64,000 nt of DNA from JAEWSN01 sp942493335. GTDB taxonomy: Bacteria; Bacillota; Clostridia; DSM-8532. This document shows positions 36,098-46,100 of the stretch, one piece after another (the first letter of the stretch is position 1; each line of letters starts with the position of its first letter). Where the stretch lies: assembly GCA_942493335.1 (NCBI GenBank), contig OW818693.1, positions 2,480,001-2,544,000 of the forward strand. Direction: 5' to 3'. The position numbers and the translations under genes are program-made. The notes under the pieces are model-generated. The model did no database searches and was not told the DNA's origin. It saw nothing but the letters and a program-made list of their open reading frames with translations.

Positions 36098-36940
36098 TTA
36101 CAGTCCGCTCAGATATGCAAAGTCTTCCCTCAGACAGGCAACCCTGTCCTGGGGCGTGTTGTAGCTCCACTCGCGTTCCACGATGCGGACCTTGCAGCCC
36201 TGTGCCTCGGCCGCGTCGATGACTTTACGCCAGTCCACGATACCGGTTCCGGCTGCGACGTTCATCCGACCGCGTTCCTCCATCATCTTGCGGAACTCGT
36301 CCGTGAAGATGGGCTTGCCGTTCTCGTCCAGTTTGAAGAACGGGGTCTTGTCCTTCGCACTGCGGGGCTTGTCCGGGCCGGTCACCAGACTGTTTTCCTT
36401 GATGTGGATCGCCATGAAGCGACCGGCATGCTGCCGGATGTACGCAACGGGATCGATCCCCGCTGCGGAAGCCCAACCGCAATCCAGTTCGAATCCGACG
36501 ACTTCGGGATTCGTGTTTTCAATCACATAATCAAGCAAAGGTTTGCCTTCGTCGACGAAGAACTCGCTCGTATGATTGTGGAAGCCGATTTTCAAACCAT
36601 GTTTCGCAATTTCCCGCCCTTTTTCATTAAGTTGTGCGGCAAATTCCAGCGCTTCCTCCTTTGTGGCAAACGGGTGCGAAGGAACGATGATCATCTGTCC
36701 ACCCAGCTCGCTCATGAGGGCGACATGCTTGTCGACTTCATCAAACCGGACATGGGAGGAAACAGGCGAGAGGTTGTATTGTGTCAGCAACACCTTCAAC
36801 TCGGACGCTTCAAGGCCGCCATAACCGCCCGCGAATTCGACGCCCGCATACCCCATCTCCGAGGCTGTCTTCAATTTCTCTTCCATCGTAAGGGCGCTGT
36901 CCATGCCGTAGGAATACAAGGCCAGACTGATGTTGTCCAT
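36098..36940 (-). CDS. sugar phosphate isomerase/epimerase (TIM barrel)
   Basis: The 280-residue product has the xylose isomerase-like barrel: TASEMGYAGVEFAGGYGG, VSSHVRFDE, LKIGFHNHTSEFF, VGFELDCGWASAAG, FMAIHIKENS and KVRIVEREWSYN, giving the usual Glu, Asp, His, Glu metal ligands. ATG 36940 has AGGAAGG. It lies 84 bp downstream of a Gfo/Idh/MocA oxidoreductase and with the epimerase at 38300 forms an inositol- or glucoside-catabolism-like set. The exact sugar is unknown. Confidence 0.88.
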   Translation of the reverse strand: MDNISLALYSYGMDSALTMEEKLKTASEMGYAGVEFAGGYGGLEASELKVLLTQYNLSPVSSHVRFDEVDKHVALMSELGGQMIIVPSHPFATKEEALEFAAQLNEKGREIAKHGLKIGFHNHTSEFFVDEGKPLLDYVIENTNPEVVGFELDCGWASAAGIDPVAYIRQHAGRFMAIHIKENSLVTGPDKPRSAKDKTPFFKLDENGKPIFTDEFRKMMEERGRMNVAAGTGIVDWRKVIDAAEAQGCKVRIVEREWSYNTPQDRVACLREDFAYLSGL

Positions 36941-37024
36941 GGTTTGCCTTCCTTTCGTGAATGCGACGTTCCAATGGGTTGATTCCAGTGCATACACAAG
37001 TTCCTGCGCCAGGATCAAGCCTGA

Positions 37025-38125
37025 TTACTTGAAGTATACCGGCTGGCCCGTCTTGGAGGACTGGTAGATCGCATCCAGGATCTTTGTCACGACGATGGCC
37101 TGTTCCGGCAGGACGAACAGTTCGCCCTCACCCTTCAGTGCGGCCACCCAGATTTCATGCTCGCGGGACGGAGGCGCCTCGCCGCCGCCGAAACCGGGAA
37201 TGAACATCGGCACCTTCTGCCCGACCGTCGTGATGGAGGATTCCCCTGCCACGACATGGTTCAGGCGGACGCCGTCCTTCGTGTCCAGGCCGCCCTTTGT
37301 TCCGCAAAGAAGCACCATGCCGGGATCCGTAGCCATATTCAACGCCCAGGACGCCTTCAGGTTGATGGTCGCGCCGTTCTTCATGCGGACGAAACCAAAC
37401 GCGGAATCCTCCACCTCAAAGGTCTTGTTGTCCCAGGAATCCTTGCGACCGCGCCAGTCGGACTGGCCCTGTTCCTCGGGTCCCAGAAGACGACCGAGCT
37501 TTTCGTAGGACACGCCGACCACATAGTCGGGCTCGTAGTTGTTCATCATCCAGAGGGTGAGGTCCAGCGCATGGGTTCCGATGTCGATCAGCGGACCGCC
37601 GCCCTGTTTGGACTTGTCGGTGAACACACCCCAGGTCGGCACGCCGCGGCGGCGGATGTAGGAAGCTTCCGCGTAGTAGATGTCGCCGAGCCAGCCGTCA
37701 TCGACAACCTTCTTGGCGACCACGTTGTCATGGAAATGGCGATACTGGTAACCGATGGTGAGCATCTTTCCGGTACGGTTCTTCGCATCGAGCATTTTCT
37801 GCGCTTCTTCGGGATTGATGGCCATCGGCTTCTCGCAGAGGACATGCTTGCCGGATTCGAGCGCGGCGACAGAGATCTCGCAGTGTGAAACGTTCGGCGT
37901 CAGGACATGGACCGCGTCGATCGTCTTGTCGGCGAGCAGTTCATGATAGTCCGTATAGACCTTGGCGTCCGGCGTGCCGTACTTCTTGGCGGCTTCCTGA
38001 GCCTTTTCGATGACGATGTCGCAGAATGCGACAAGGTCGACGCCTTTCTGCTGGATCATGCCGGGGAAGTGCTTCTGGTTCGCAATGCCGCCGCAACCAA
38101 TGAATCCGATCTTCAAGTTAGCCAT
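37025..38125 (-). CDS. Gfo/Idh/MocA family oxidoreductase
   Basis: The 366-residue product is an NAD(P)-dependent sugar or inositol dehydrogenase. It has the Rossmann start IGFIGCGGIANQKH, the catalytic CEKPMAINPEEA (EKP), the C-terminal domain motif YIRRRGVPTWGVF and the conserved DIGTHALDLTLW with the active-site His. GGAGG precedes the ATG. Such enzymes often work with TIM-barrel epimerases, as here, in oxidation-elimination routes that cleave glycosides or convert inositols. Confidence 0.93.
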   Translation of the reverse strand: MANLKIGFIGCGGIANQKHFPGMIQQKGVDLVAFCDIVIEKAQEAAKKYGTPDAKVYTDYHELLADKTIDAVHVLTPNVSHCEISVAALESGKHVLCEKPMAINPEEAQKMLDAKNRTGKMLTIGYQYRHFHDNVVAKKVVDDGWLGDIYYAEASYIRRRGVPTWGVFTDKSKQGGGPLIDIGTHALDLTLWMMNNYEPDYVVGVSYEKLGRLLGPEEQGQSDWRGRKDSWDNKTFEVEDSAFGFVRMKNGATINLKASWALNMATDPGMVLLCGTKGGLDTKDGVRLNHVVAGESSITTVGQKVPMFIPGFGGGEAPPSREHEIWVAALKGEGELFVLPEQAIVVTKILDAIYQSSKTGQPVYFK

Positions 38126-38299
38126 GGTTGTTCCTCCTGTATGGAAGTCGTGGGGGAAAATCCCGTTTGCAACCGACAGAACCGTTCGCCTGTCAGAAAC
38201 ATTCTTCTATATCAGGTTCCCGAATGTCAATGGAGCGTTTTATGAACTTGATCCATCCCTAACCGATTTTACAGTTTTCCGGTGCATTTCTACCGTATA

Positions 38300-39181
38300 T
38301 CAGTAGGTTCCGTCCATGCACATTCTGATGTGATCGATCGCCTGCTTCATGTACCGTTTCGGATTGTCCGTGAATTCGACCTCGACGGAGAGATTTCCGG
38401 TGTATCCGATTTGACGGAGAGCTGTCAGGAAAGCTGTGTAGTCCACAATGCCGGTACCTGCCGGGAGGTTTCCGCGGGTGAGTCCGTCGGAATCCTTCGC
38501 ATGTACGTTGAAGATGTGCTTGGCGCCCAGCATGAACACGGCGGTTTCCACGTCGATGTTCTGGTTCACCAGATGGGCGGTGTCAAGTTGGATGCCGAAA
38601 TTGGGACGCGCCACATCGTTGATGATCTGCAGCATGGCGTGAGGTGTGGAGCAGAGGGATCTTGGGAAACACTCCAGGGCGATGCGAAGGCCGGAATCCG
38701 CTGCCATGTCGCAGGCTTTTCGCATCATGTCGGCAAACAGGTTCCAGTCCCGCTCCCAGCTGTAATCGGCCGGCAGATTCATGGCGATTTTCTCGGACGG
38801 GGAACCTTTGCGGCTCCGACAGGCGCCGAACGGTCCCGGAATGATGCAGGAAATGGTCTTGGCGCCAAGGTTTGACGCCGTGTTGCAGCATTTGGCAAAA
38901 TAGGCGAGTTGAGTGGCTTGAACGGTTTTGTCCGGATTGTTCCAAAGGTCGGACTGGAACACAAGTCCGCCCATTTCAAGTCCGATGTCGGCGACATGGG
39001 CCGCCAGCTCCCTGCTGGCCTTTTCCGTGAAGAATTCATCCAACGAATCAAACGCGGACAAATAATCGACCACGTCGAATCCGAGCGCCTTCACATCGGT
39101 TGCAATCTGTTTCAGGGAATCTCCCTTGGGCATATCTTCAGGCGTGAGTGTCCAACCCCAGGCAACACTTCCGATCTTCAT
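38300..39181 (-). CDS. sugar phosphate isomerase/epimerase (TIM barrel)
   Basis: The 294-residue product is a second xylose isomerase-like barrel, only distantly similar to the one at 36098: VKALGFDVVDYLSAFDS, LRIALECFPRSLCSTP, NFGIQLDTAHLVNQNIDVE, IFNVHAKDSDGL and TGNLSVEVEFTDNP supply the metal ligands. The ATG at 39181 has GGAGGG. It is the first gene of the epimerase, oxidoreductase, epimerase group on this strand. Confidence 0.87.
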   Translation of the reverse strand: MKIGSVAWGWTLTPEDMPKGDSLKQIATDVKALGFDVVDYLSAFDSLDEFFTEKASRELAAHVADIGLEMGGLVFQSDLWNNPDKTVQATQLAYFAKCCNTASNLGAKTISCIIPGPFGACRSRKGSPSEKIAMNLPADYSWERDWNLFADMMRKACDMAADSGLRIALECFPRSLCSTPHAMLQIINDVARPNFGIQLDTAHLVNQNIDVETAVFMLGAKHIFNVHAKDSDGLTRGNLPAGTGIVDYTAFLTALRQIGYTGNLSVEVEFTDNPKRYMKQAIDHIRMCMDGTY

Positions 39182-39769
39182 GTGTAATCCCTCCACTTTC
39201 AACGGGTCGCATTGGTTCATATTTTATCACGGATCGCTTTTATATGTAATATGTTTTTACATGTAATTCTCAAGGTTCTCTTGAGGTTTGCAATGATCCT
39301 GCTTGTTGGCATTTTGCCTGAGTATAACTATGGATATAGGTGAGTTCAGGCATGGGTGTGTTTCGAGGGACGGGACATGAATTCCGTCATCGTCCTCGAC
39401 AGGAGGGAACTGTACGGCTCTTCCTCGTAAAAACACGGTCGCCGCTCTGAGCCAGGCTGAAGTCCCGCGTTTCCTTCGGAACCGCTCGAGATGGCGGATA
39501 GCGGCGTCCGGCTTGTTTTCCCATCCCAGATTCGATTGGCATCCGTCGTGGTTTTGAGGACGGTGACGAGTTGGATGCAGTGTCCTGTCCCTGCCATGCC
39601 TTCAATTGGCACGTAATGGGATGAGTTTTGACACAGAATGCCTGAATGATAGAATGAACCCGAGATACACGAAAAGACAAGACAAGATAAGACAAGCATG
39701 ATCGACAATACATGACGTAAAAAACCAAGGCAAAAAGGACCAGATAAAACAATCACAGCGAGGGCACCC
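39182..39769. other. 588-bp intergenic region with dyads, no gene
   Basis: I find no credible coding frame; an antisense frame at 39346-39951 has no ribosome site and no domain. Next to the epimerase start are small dyads: TTACATGTAA (39257-39266) and CTCAAG/CTTGAG (39269-39285). The right part holds the WYL promoter and a GACAA-rich leader. Confidence 0.5.
39628..39655 (+). promoter_or_regulatory. promoter of the WYL regulator gene
   Basis: TTGACA (39628-39633), 16 bp, TAGAAT (39650-39655). The predicted leader of about 110 bases begins with a purine-rich run of AAGAC/AAGAT repeats at 39674-39697. Confidence 0.65.
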
Positions 39770-40741
39770 ATGGGCAATCTCCACCGGATCCAGTGGATCG
39801 ACCGGCATATCCGCGCAGGTCGGTATCCCAATTGCAACGCCATCGCGGAGAATTTCGAAATATCGAAGCGGCAAGCGGCCCGGGACATTGAGTACCTGCG
39901 GGATTCCCTTGGCGCGCCGCTTGCCTTCTCCTCAGAACACAACGGATACACCTATCAGGACGCGTCCTTCCGTCTTCCGGGCCAAACCCTGTCCGAGGAA
40001 GCCGTCGTCGCGCTCCGCTACCTGTCCGAACAATACCTCCATTCCAGCAATCAGAGTGCCATCCGTCTTGCCGATCTGTTCCGTTCTCTTTCCGAGCGCA
40101 ATGAGAAGCAGCCAAATGAGGGAAAAGGCGGCTTTCCCTTTCAGTTGCAGGATGCAGCCCCTCTTCCGCCTGTTCCCGACCTGGATTCACGCGTATACGA
40201 ACTGTATTGCCGGATCGAGGAAGCTTGGAAGATCCGGAAGAAAGTCTCCATCGTCTATCTGGATGCAAAAAACCGTGAAAGCCAGCGCGTGATTCATCCC
40301 TACCTGCTTTATCATTATGGCAGGACCGCTTATGTGGTCGGGTACTGTGAACTGCGCCAGGAAATCCGGCTTTTCCAACTTGCCAGGATCGTCCGCCTCG
40401 AAATTCTGCGGCAAGGATATATCATCCCGGAATCGTTCGATCCGTCCGGTTACCTGACAGAATCTCCCGTTCCATCCGTCGCGCCCTATCGTGCGAGAAT
40501 CCGTTTCCCCGGAGATGCCCGACTTGCGCTTTATCCCTTTCCGCACGAGATTCTGCCGGACGGAGTCATCTCCCTCGAATTCCAGCGATCGTCGGATTTT
40601 CTGACCTGGCTGCTCGCGCACCCTCCCGGATTCCGCATTCTGGAGCCTGTATGGTTGAAGGAACGCCTCCGGGAGCGACTCAAGAAAATGATGGAGGATC
40701 TGACCCTTTCCGAACCAACGGAAAAGAAAGACCAGGTATGA
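39770..40741 (+). CDS. WYL-domain transcriptional regulator
   Basis: The 323-residue product has an N-terminal DeoR-like winged helix (NAIAENFEISKRQAARDIEYL) and a WYL domain near residues 150-230 (IVYLDAKNRESQRVIHPYLLYHYGRTAYVVGYCELRQEIRLFQLARI) whose Tyr and Arg residues are typical ligand contacts, followed by a C-terminal extension. WYL proteins bind nucleotides or nucleic acid and act as repressors or activators. It could control the epimerase group opposite or the downstream + genes. Confidence 0.92.
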   Translation: MGNLHRIQWIDRHIRAGRYPNCNAIAENFEISKRQAARDIEYLRDSLGAPLAFSSEHNGYTYQDASFRLPGQTLSEEAVVALRYLSEQYLHSSNQSAIRLADLFRSLSERNEKQPNEGKGGFPFQLQDAAPLPPVPDLDSRVYELYCRIEEAWKIRKKVSIVYLDAKNRESQRVIHPYLLYHYGRTAYVVGYCELRQEIRLFQLARIVRLEILRQGYIIPESFDPSGYLTESPVPSVAPYRARIRFPGDARLALYPFPHEILPDGVISLEFQRSSDFLTWLLAHPPGFRILEPVWLKERLRERLKKMMEDLTLSEPTEKKDQV

Positions 40742-40872
40742 CATCCCATGTCATCGTGCTCCGGTAGACTGATCACAGAGCATCCATCACCGGTGATGGA
40801 AATCTGATTTGTGTTCGGATCTGTGTTTGGCCGCAGCCGACAAAACCAGGCTGCGGGACTGGAGGGAAAGAA

Positions 40873-41838
40873 ATGGGCAAGAAAAAACTGGATAACATCA
40901 AACTGGAAATGTCCTGGACCACCTACGCCGCCTCGGCTTTCGGTGTCCTGCGCGGAGCCGGCCTCTGGAAGGACGAGTTCTGGAAGTTCATGGGAGAAAC
41001 GGGTGCCGCCTTTCACTTCATCTGGCACAGGGAGGCTTGTCCCAGCTCTGTCACTGTCTATGACTGGAATCGGGAGCACTTTGAAATGATGGACCGTATC
41101 GGTGTCGCTTCTGAAACGGTTTCCATCGAGAACCCGACCGCCAGGAAAAGCCATGCATTGCTGCAGCAGCGGGCCATCGACAGCATCCGGCAGTCCATTG
41201 ACCGGGGCATCGGTGTGGTGGTCTGGACGCCGACGCAGGTGCTGGAATTCGGTATCATCAATGGGTATGACGATGCAGACGGCGTGTTCTTCGTCGAAGC
41301 CTGCGGCGGAGAAAGTCCCGCCGATCCGCTCCTATATGCCAATCTTGGCAAATCGACCGTTCCATTCCTCAGTTATCAGATCATGCTGGGCCGAACGGAG
41401 CTTCCGGAAGGAGAGATCATCCGGGACTCCCTGAAATTCGGTCTCTCCCAGTGGAAGGAGGATTTCCACATCACGCCGGAATATGCAAACGGGCGCAAGG
41501 GATATGACAATCTTCTGATCGCACTGGATTCCGGTCATCTCAACCCGTTCGGGCTCGGATACAATCTTGCTGTCTACCAGGATGCCCGGGTGAATCTCGC
41601 GCAATATCTTGCCTATGCGAACGAAACACCCGATTTTACAGGCAAGTTGGGCCTTGCTGCAGCGAACTTCGGGAAGACCGCCGGACTATTTGAACAGATG
41701 ACCCGCCTGGCTCCCTTCGATCCTTCCGCAAAATCCTACAACCCTTCCGTCCTGCCGGAACTGGCTCGCCTGGCACGGGAAGCCTTGTCGCTGGAAGAGG
41801 CCGCATTTGCCGAGATCGGCAAGGCAATCGGCGGCTAA
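40873..41838 (+). CDS. BtrH/C39-peptidase-like protein lacking catalytic residues
   Basis: The 321-residue product has an N-terminal region (SWTTYAASAFGVLRGAGLW to VSIENPTARKSHALL) and a central strand VLEFGIINGYDD followed by FFVEACGG that resemble the BtrH N-terminal / C39 papain-like fold. Where those proteins have a nucleophilic Cys and a His, I see no Cys in the first helix and Glu-Phe in place of His. It may be a binding protein. GGAGGG precedes the start and a strong terminator follows. Similarity is weak and the family assignment tentative. Confidence 0.55.
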   Translation: MGKKKLDNIKLEMSWTTYAASAFGVLRGAGLWKDEFWKFMGETGAAFHFIWHREACPSSVTVYDWNREHFEMMDRIGVASETVSIENPTARKSHALLQQRAIDSIRQSIDRGIGVVVWTPTQVLEFGIINGYDDADGVFFVEACGGESPADPLLYANLGKSTVPFLSYQIMLGRTELPEGEIIRDSLKFGLSQWKEDFHITPEYANGRKGYDNLLIALDSGHLNPFGLGYNLAVYQDARVNLAQYLAYANETPDFTGKLGLAAANFGKTAGLFEQMTRLAPFDPSAKSYNPSVLPELARLAREALSLEEAAFAEIGKAIGG

Positions 41839-41903
41839 GGCAACCGTATCCATTTCCGAGTCCTGAAAGGGCCTCGGCGGCCACGGCAAGGATTCCCTTC
41901 ACG

Positions 41904-41940
41904 AAAACCGGCGTTTCCAACAGGAAAACGCCGGTTTTTT
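41904..41940 (+). terminator. strong rho-independent terminator
   Basis: AAAACCGGCGTTT and AAACGCCGGTTTT form a 13-bp stem with a 9-base loop, followed by TT and a TCCTGTTT tail, 65 bp after the preceding stop. Confidence 0.88.
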
Positions 41941-41994
41941 CCTGTTTCGTCCATTGTATGGAACGGATGGATGCGATAGGATGGCGTTGCCTGA

Positions 41995-42138
41995 GGAATA
42001 CCAGACCTGTAAGAAAAGCCAGACCTGTAAGGAGTACCAGACCCGAATGGAATACCAGGTCCGAATGGAATACCAGGCCCGAATGGAATACCAGGCCCGA
42101 GAAGAATACCGGACCTGAAATGAATACCGGAACCGAAA
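41995..42138 (+). repeat. tandem array of eight 18-bp units upstream of the MBL gene
   Basis: Eight consecutive 18-bp units fit the pattern GGAATACCAGRCCCGAAT with 1-6 changes each (unit starts 41995, 42013, 42031 and so on to 42121). The next unit would begin at 42139 with GGAGT, and this GGAG is the ribosome binding site of the gene at 42148. Every unit starts with a purine-rich GGAA/GGAG-like block. In one frame the array could encode RPEWNT hexapeptides, but that frame differs from the gene's and has no ribosome site. Confidence 0.9.
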
Positions 42139-42147
42139 GGAGTCATC

Positions 42148-42993
42148 ATGACAACCGCATACAATCTTCGCGAAATCATGAAAGACACATGGGAAATCGG
42201 CGAGTTCGACTGCGATTCCCCTTTCCTGCTGATCGGCCAGGAACGAGCCTTGCTGATCGATACGGGAATCGGGATCGGAGATCTGGCCGGCGCTGTGAAA
42301 AAACTCACCGACAAGCCGATCACGCTTGTTCTCAGCCACAACCATCTGGATCATGTCGGCGGTATGGGCTGGTTCCCGGAAGCAAGCATGAGCCGGGACG
42401 ACTGGTTCACGATGTTCAAAATGGTGCCCGATCTTGCGGCCCGACGTGGTTATGCGGAATTCATCCGCAATCGCAGCGGTCTTTCCTATCCTTACGATCC
42501 GGAGACGGACATCCAGCTCTGGCCTGCCATCCCGCGCATTCTTCCGCTGGAGGACGGCCAGGTCTTCGATCTCGGCGGACGGATCGTCACAGCCTACGCC
42601 TGCCCGTGCCACACCCTTGGCTCCATGGTTTTCCTCGACGAGTCCACCCGCACCCTGTTCGCAGGCGATGTCCTGAACTGCAATCTGCTGTTGGCGGGAA
42701 TCCCCGGTACGCCCGGCTTTGTCAGCATCGAGCGCTCCCTGGCCTCCTATCGCCGTTTGAAGAGCCTGCAGCCCCGCTTCGACCGCATGTTCAACGGGCA
42801 TTCCGATTTCCGTCCCTTGGGAGACCCGCTGGACATGCAGGTCCTTGATGACGCAATCACTTGCTGTGCCGATCTGGTCGCGGGAAATTATGAGGAATGC
42901 CGCGAACCCGGCATGTTCCCGGGCATGCCCGAACAGACCGTCATCCGCCGTGGATGCGTGAAAGTCACCTACCGCGAGGAGGGCATCCATTGA
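42148..42993 (+). CDS. MBL-fold metallo-hydrolase
   Basis: The 281-residue product has the zinc-binding motif LVLSHNHLDHVGG (HxHxDH), a third His in AYACPCHTLGSMVF, the Asp in LFAGDVLNC and a late His in FNGHSDF. It is probably cytoplasmic because no signal is present. The substrate is unknown; the family includes glyoxalase II and lactonase types. The ribosome site AAAGGAG lies at the end of the 18-bp repeat array. It is 145 bp upstream of the A2M-like gene. Confidence 0.9.
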   Translation: MTTAYNLREIMKDTWEIGEFDCDSPFLLIGQERALLIDTGIGIGDLAGAVKKLTDKPITLVLSHNHLDHVGGMGWFPEASMSRDDWFTMFKMVPDLAARRGYAEFIRNRSGLSYPYDPETDIQLWPAIPRILPLEDGQVFDLGGRIVTAYACPCHTLGSMVFLDESTRTLFAGDVLNCNLLLAGIPGTPGFVSIERSLASYRRLKSLQPRFDRMFNGHSDFRPLGDPLDMQVLDDAITCCADLVAGNYEECREPGMFPGMPEQTVIRRGCVKVTYREEGIH

Positions 42994-43138
42994 CACTTTC
43001 CCGCCTGCATGCGATATTGTCCGCATGACCGTGCATCCCTTTTTTTCCCGGTTATGCCATATCGTCTCGTTTTTGCATGACAACGGAGGCGAAGCCAGCA
43101 ACCGCGATGCCTGAGGCATATTCATATGGAGGTATGGC

Positions 43139-46100
43139 ATGAAAAAGAGCGAAAATCCTCACAATGAAAGGCAAAACAGCGAAGGGACAGACGTCGTATC
43201 TCCCGGTCGCTTTTCCCGCTTCATCCGGCGTTACCGGTGGGCAGGTATATCTGTACTCATCCTTCTGGTCGCAGCCTTTTCCATTGCTTTCTGGTTGAAT
43301 CGCGAGGTTCCGCAAACGCCGGCCTCCTCATCGACTGAAGCGGTAACCGGTGTGCCGGCAACGCCTCAGTCGGATACGGAACCTGCCGACCGCCCCCGTG
43401 TACGCCTGACAGCGCAGGATGACAGCTCGACAGGGATTGGCGTGAAAACGGGCTTTCATCTCGATCTTCCGAAAAATGCATCGGAAAAGTTGAAACAAGC
43501 CCTTTCCTCTGATTCTTTGTCAGCTACGATCCAGGTCAGCCCCAAATTCTCATTCAGAATCCTGACCGAAGTCGACGGCGCACGCCTGATTCCCGATCTT
43601 CCGCTTGCAGCAGGCCAGCTCTATCAATTCAAGCTCGACAATCCGGATGCGAATCTCCATGAAACCTGGGCGTTCCAGACCCGCCGGGATTTCCGGATTC
43701 TCTCCACGCTTCCCGCAGACCGCGGCACCGGTGTTCCTGTCAACACCGGCCTCGAAATCCGATTCAGCGATCCGAGCTTTACCGGAATAGACTCGCTTTT
43801 CTCCCTTGTCCCCTTGCTTCCCACCGGTGAGGGAGACGCGGTGGCAGGCCGCTGGGAAACCCACAAGGATACCGCGGTCTTCATTCCGGCACAGGATCTG
43901 GCTCCGGGCACGATCTACCGGGCCACCCTGAAAGCCGGTACACGTCTCCTTGAAAGCGACCAGTCCCTTTCCGACGATACGACTTTTTCCTTTCAAACCT
44001 TGCCTGTCACGCCCCCGAATCAAGTCAGCTTCCTGAACATCCTTGATGTCAACAGCAGCGCTTCCTCCGTTCGCACCCCCTATCTGACCATCTCCTGCGA
44101 CGAAGAAACCCTGAAGGCGGAATGCGACGTCACCGTCTGGAAATACGCGGATGCGGCAGCTTATCAGCAGGCACTGACGCCGGAGCTTACCGTTCCCTAT
44201 TGGGCGGACCGGGATGTCAATCGTATTCCGGATACGTCTTCCCTTCAAAAGGTCCAGAGCTTCAAAACCACCCTGGTACCGGATGATTACTCCACCCTGC
44301 TGATTTTCCCGGATCTTCTGCCGGAAGGTCATTACCTGGTCACCTGCAATGCGGGTGGCATGAAAACATTCGGCTTCCTGCAGGTCAACGACCTGATGCT
44401 CTACCTCAGCACCACTGAAACGGGCTCTCTGGCATGGGCCAACGATCTCGCTACCGGCAAGCCGCTTGCCGGCGTGACATTGCTTGGTTCAGGCGATGCG
44501 AAGGCTGTTACGGGAGAAGATGGAACCGCGCTCCTCCCGGAAATGCCCTATGCACCCAAGTCGGGGACTCCCTTTTTCCTGTCGGCCACCCGCTCCGGTC
44601 ATCCATCGTTCGTCGCGGTCCTTTCTTCCCCGTCCATGGGCAACTATGAAAGCTGGATGGACTATGAATACGCCGGAAAAACCCTCTGGCGCTATCTCTT
44701 CACCGACCGATCCACATACTTGCCGACAGATACCGTCTCCTACTGGGGAATCGTGAGGGCCAGGGAAGGAAGTACGGATCCGTCCGCCCTGACAGTGACA
44801 CTGGAGAAAAACGGGTACTGGTCCTATGACAGACAAGCCGATCTGATCCTGGAAACCCAGTCGATCCATCCCGGCGCACGCGGCGCCTATGAGGGCAGCT
44901 TCGAACTCGTGAATCTGGACCCCGGCAGTTACTGCATCGTAATAAGGAAAGACGGCAAGGAGATCGACCGCAGCTACCTTGGCATCTACCAATACGAAAA
45001 ACCCGCTTTCTACCTTTCCGCCTCGTTGAAGGAGGGCATTGTCCTTCCGGGCGAGACCGTGGAGGTGGACGTGGAAGGTCGATTCTTCGAAGGGACACCC
45101 GTCCCGGGCCTCGAACTGGATAGTTCCTTCTATTACGGCGGAAGGGATCTTGATGTCCAGCCCCTGACATTGGATACAAAGGGAGAAGCCAAGGCCACCA
45201 CCGTGATCCCGGAACTGACCGAAACTTCCTCCTGGCAGCCGCAGTCCGGCTGGTTCCATGCAAATGCGAAAAATCCGGAGGAAGCGGAGATTTCCCTGTA
45301 TGAGTCCTTCACCGTGTTCCCACGCGACACCATGGTCTGGGTGGATTCCACGATGGACAAGGGAACGGTTACCGCCAGCATCCATGTTCACCGGATCAAC
45401 CTGGAGGCCGCGAAAGCGGTGGACAGCCAGACTTATCAGCCGGACCCGTCACAAGTTGCCTACAAGGGCGAAGCTGCGGACACTCCCGTTCATGGAGACA
45501 TCCATGAACAATACTGGGATCGCAAGGTCATCGGAAAAAGGTACGATTTCGTCAACAAGGTCACCTACGACCAGTACGAATACTTTCAGGTGGATCACAA
45601 GGTCGCGGAGTTCGACGGCGTTTCCTTGCAGGGATTGCTGACGAAGACCCTGGCGATTCCGGATTATAGGGAGGATCGGGAGTATCGACTCGTCCTCAGC
45701 CTTCAGGATGCGAAAGGGCGGAAGATTGAGGAGACGCGCTACCTGTCTGACTGGTACGGATATGGCAATGGCGGAATGAACTATTATCAACTGGAAACGG
45801 TGGGAAAGCCAAACGGATACAAGGCGGGCGAGATGGTTCACCTTGATCTGACAAGGGACAGCCAATCCCTGAAGGAGAACGGTCCAGGCGGGCGCGTTCT
45901 ATACATGCTGCTGCGGGAAGGCCATCTGGAGCATAGCGTATCCACAGGCGGAAGTTACGAGTTCCCCTTCGAGCCTGCCTACATTCCCAACCTTATGGCG
46001 AAAGCCGTCCTGTTCGATGGAAACAAACTTGTGGAAACGGACAGCTGCATGATCAGCTATGACACCTCCGAAAAGAAACTTACGGTGGAAACCATTCCGG

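Noticed and set aside
39346..39951. 201-codon minus-strand frame partly upstream of the WYL gene
   Set aside because: Overlaps the WYL gene start and its promoter, no ribosome site, composition not protein-like.
41958..42138. The 18-bp array as a coding repeat (RPEWNT hexapeptides)
   Set aside because: The frame has no ribosome site and continues out of frame through the MBL gene; the array is better explained as an untranslated leader.
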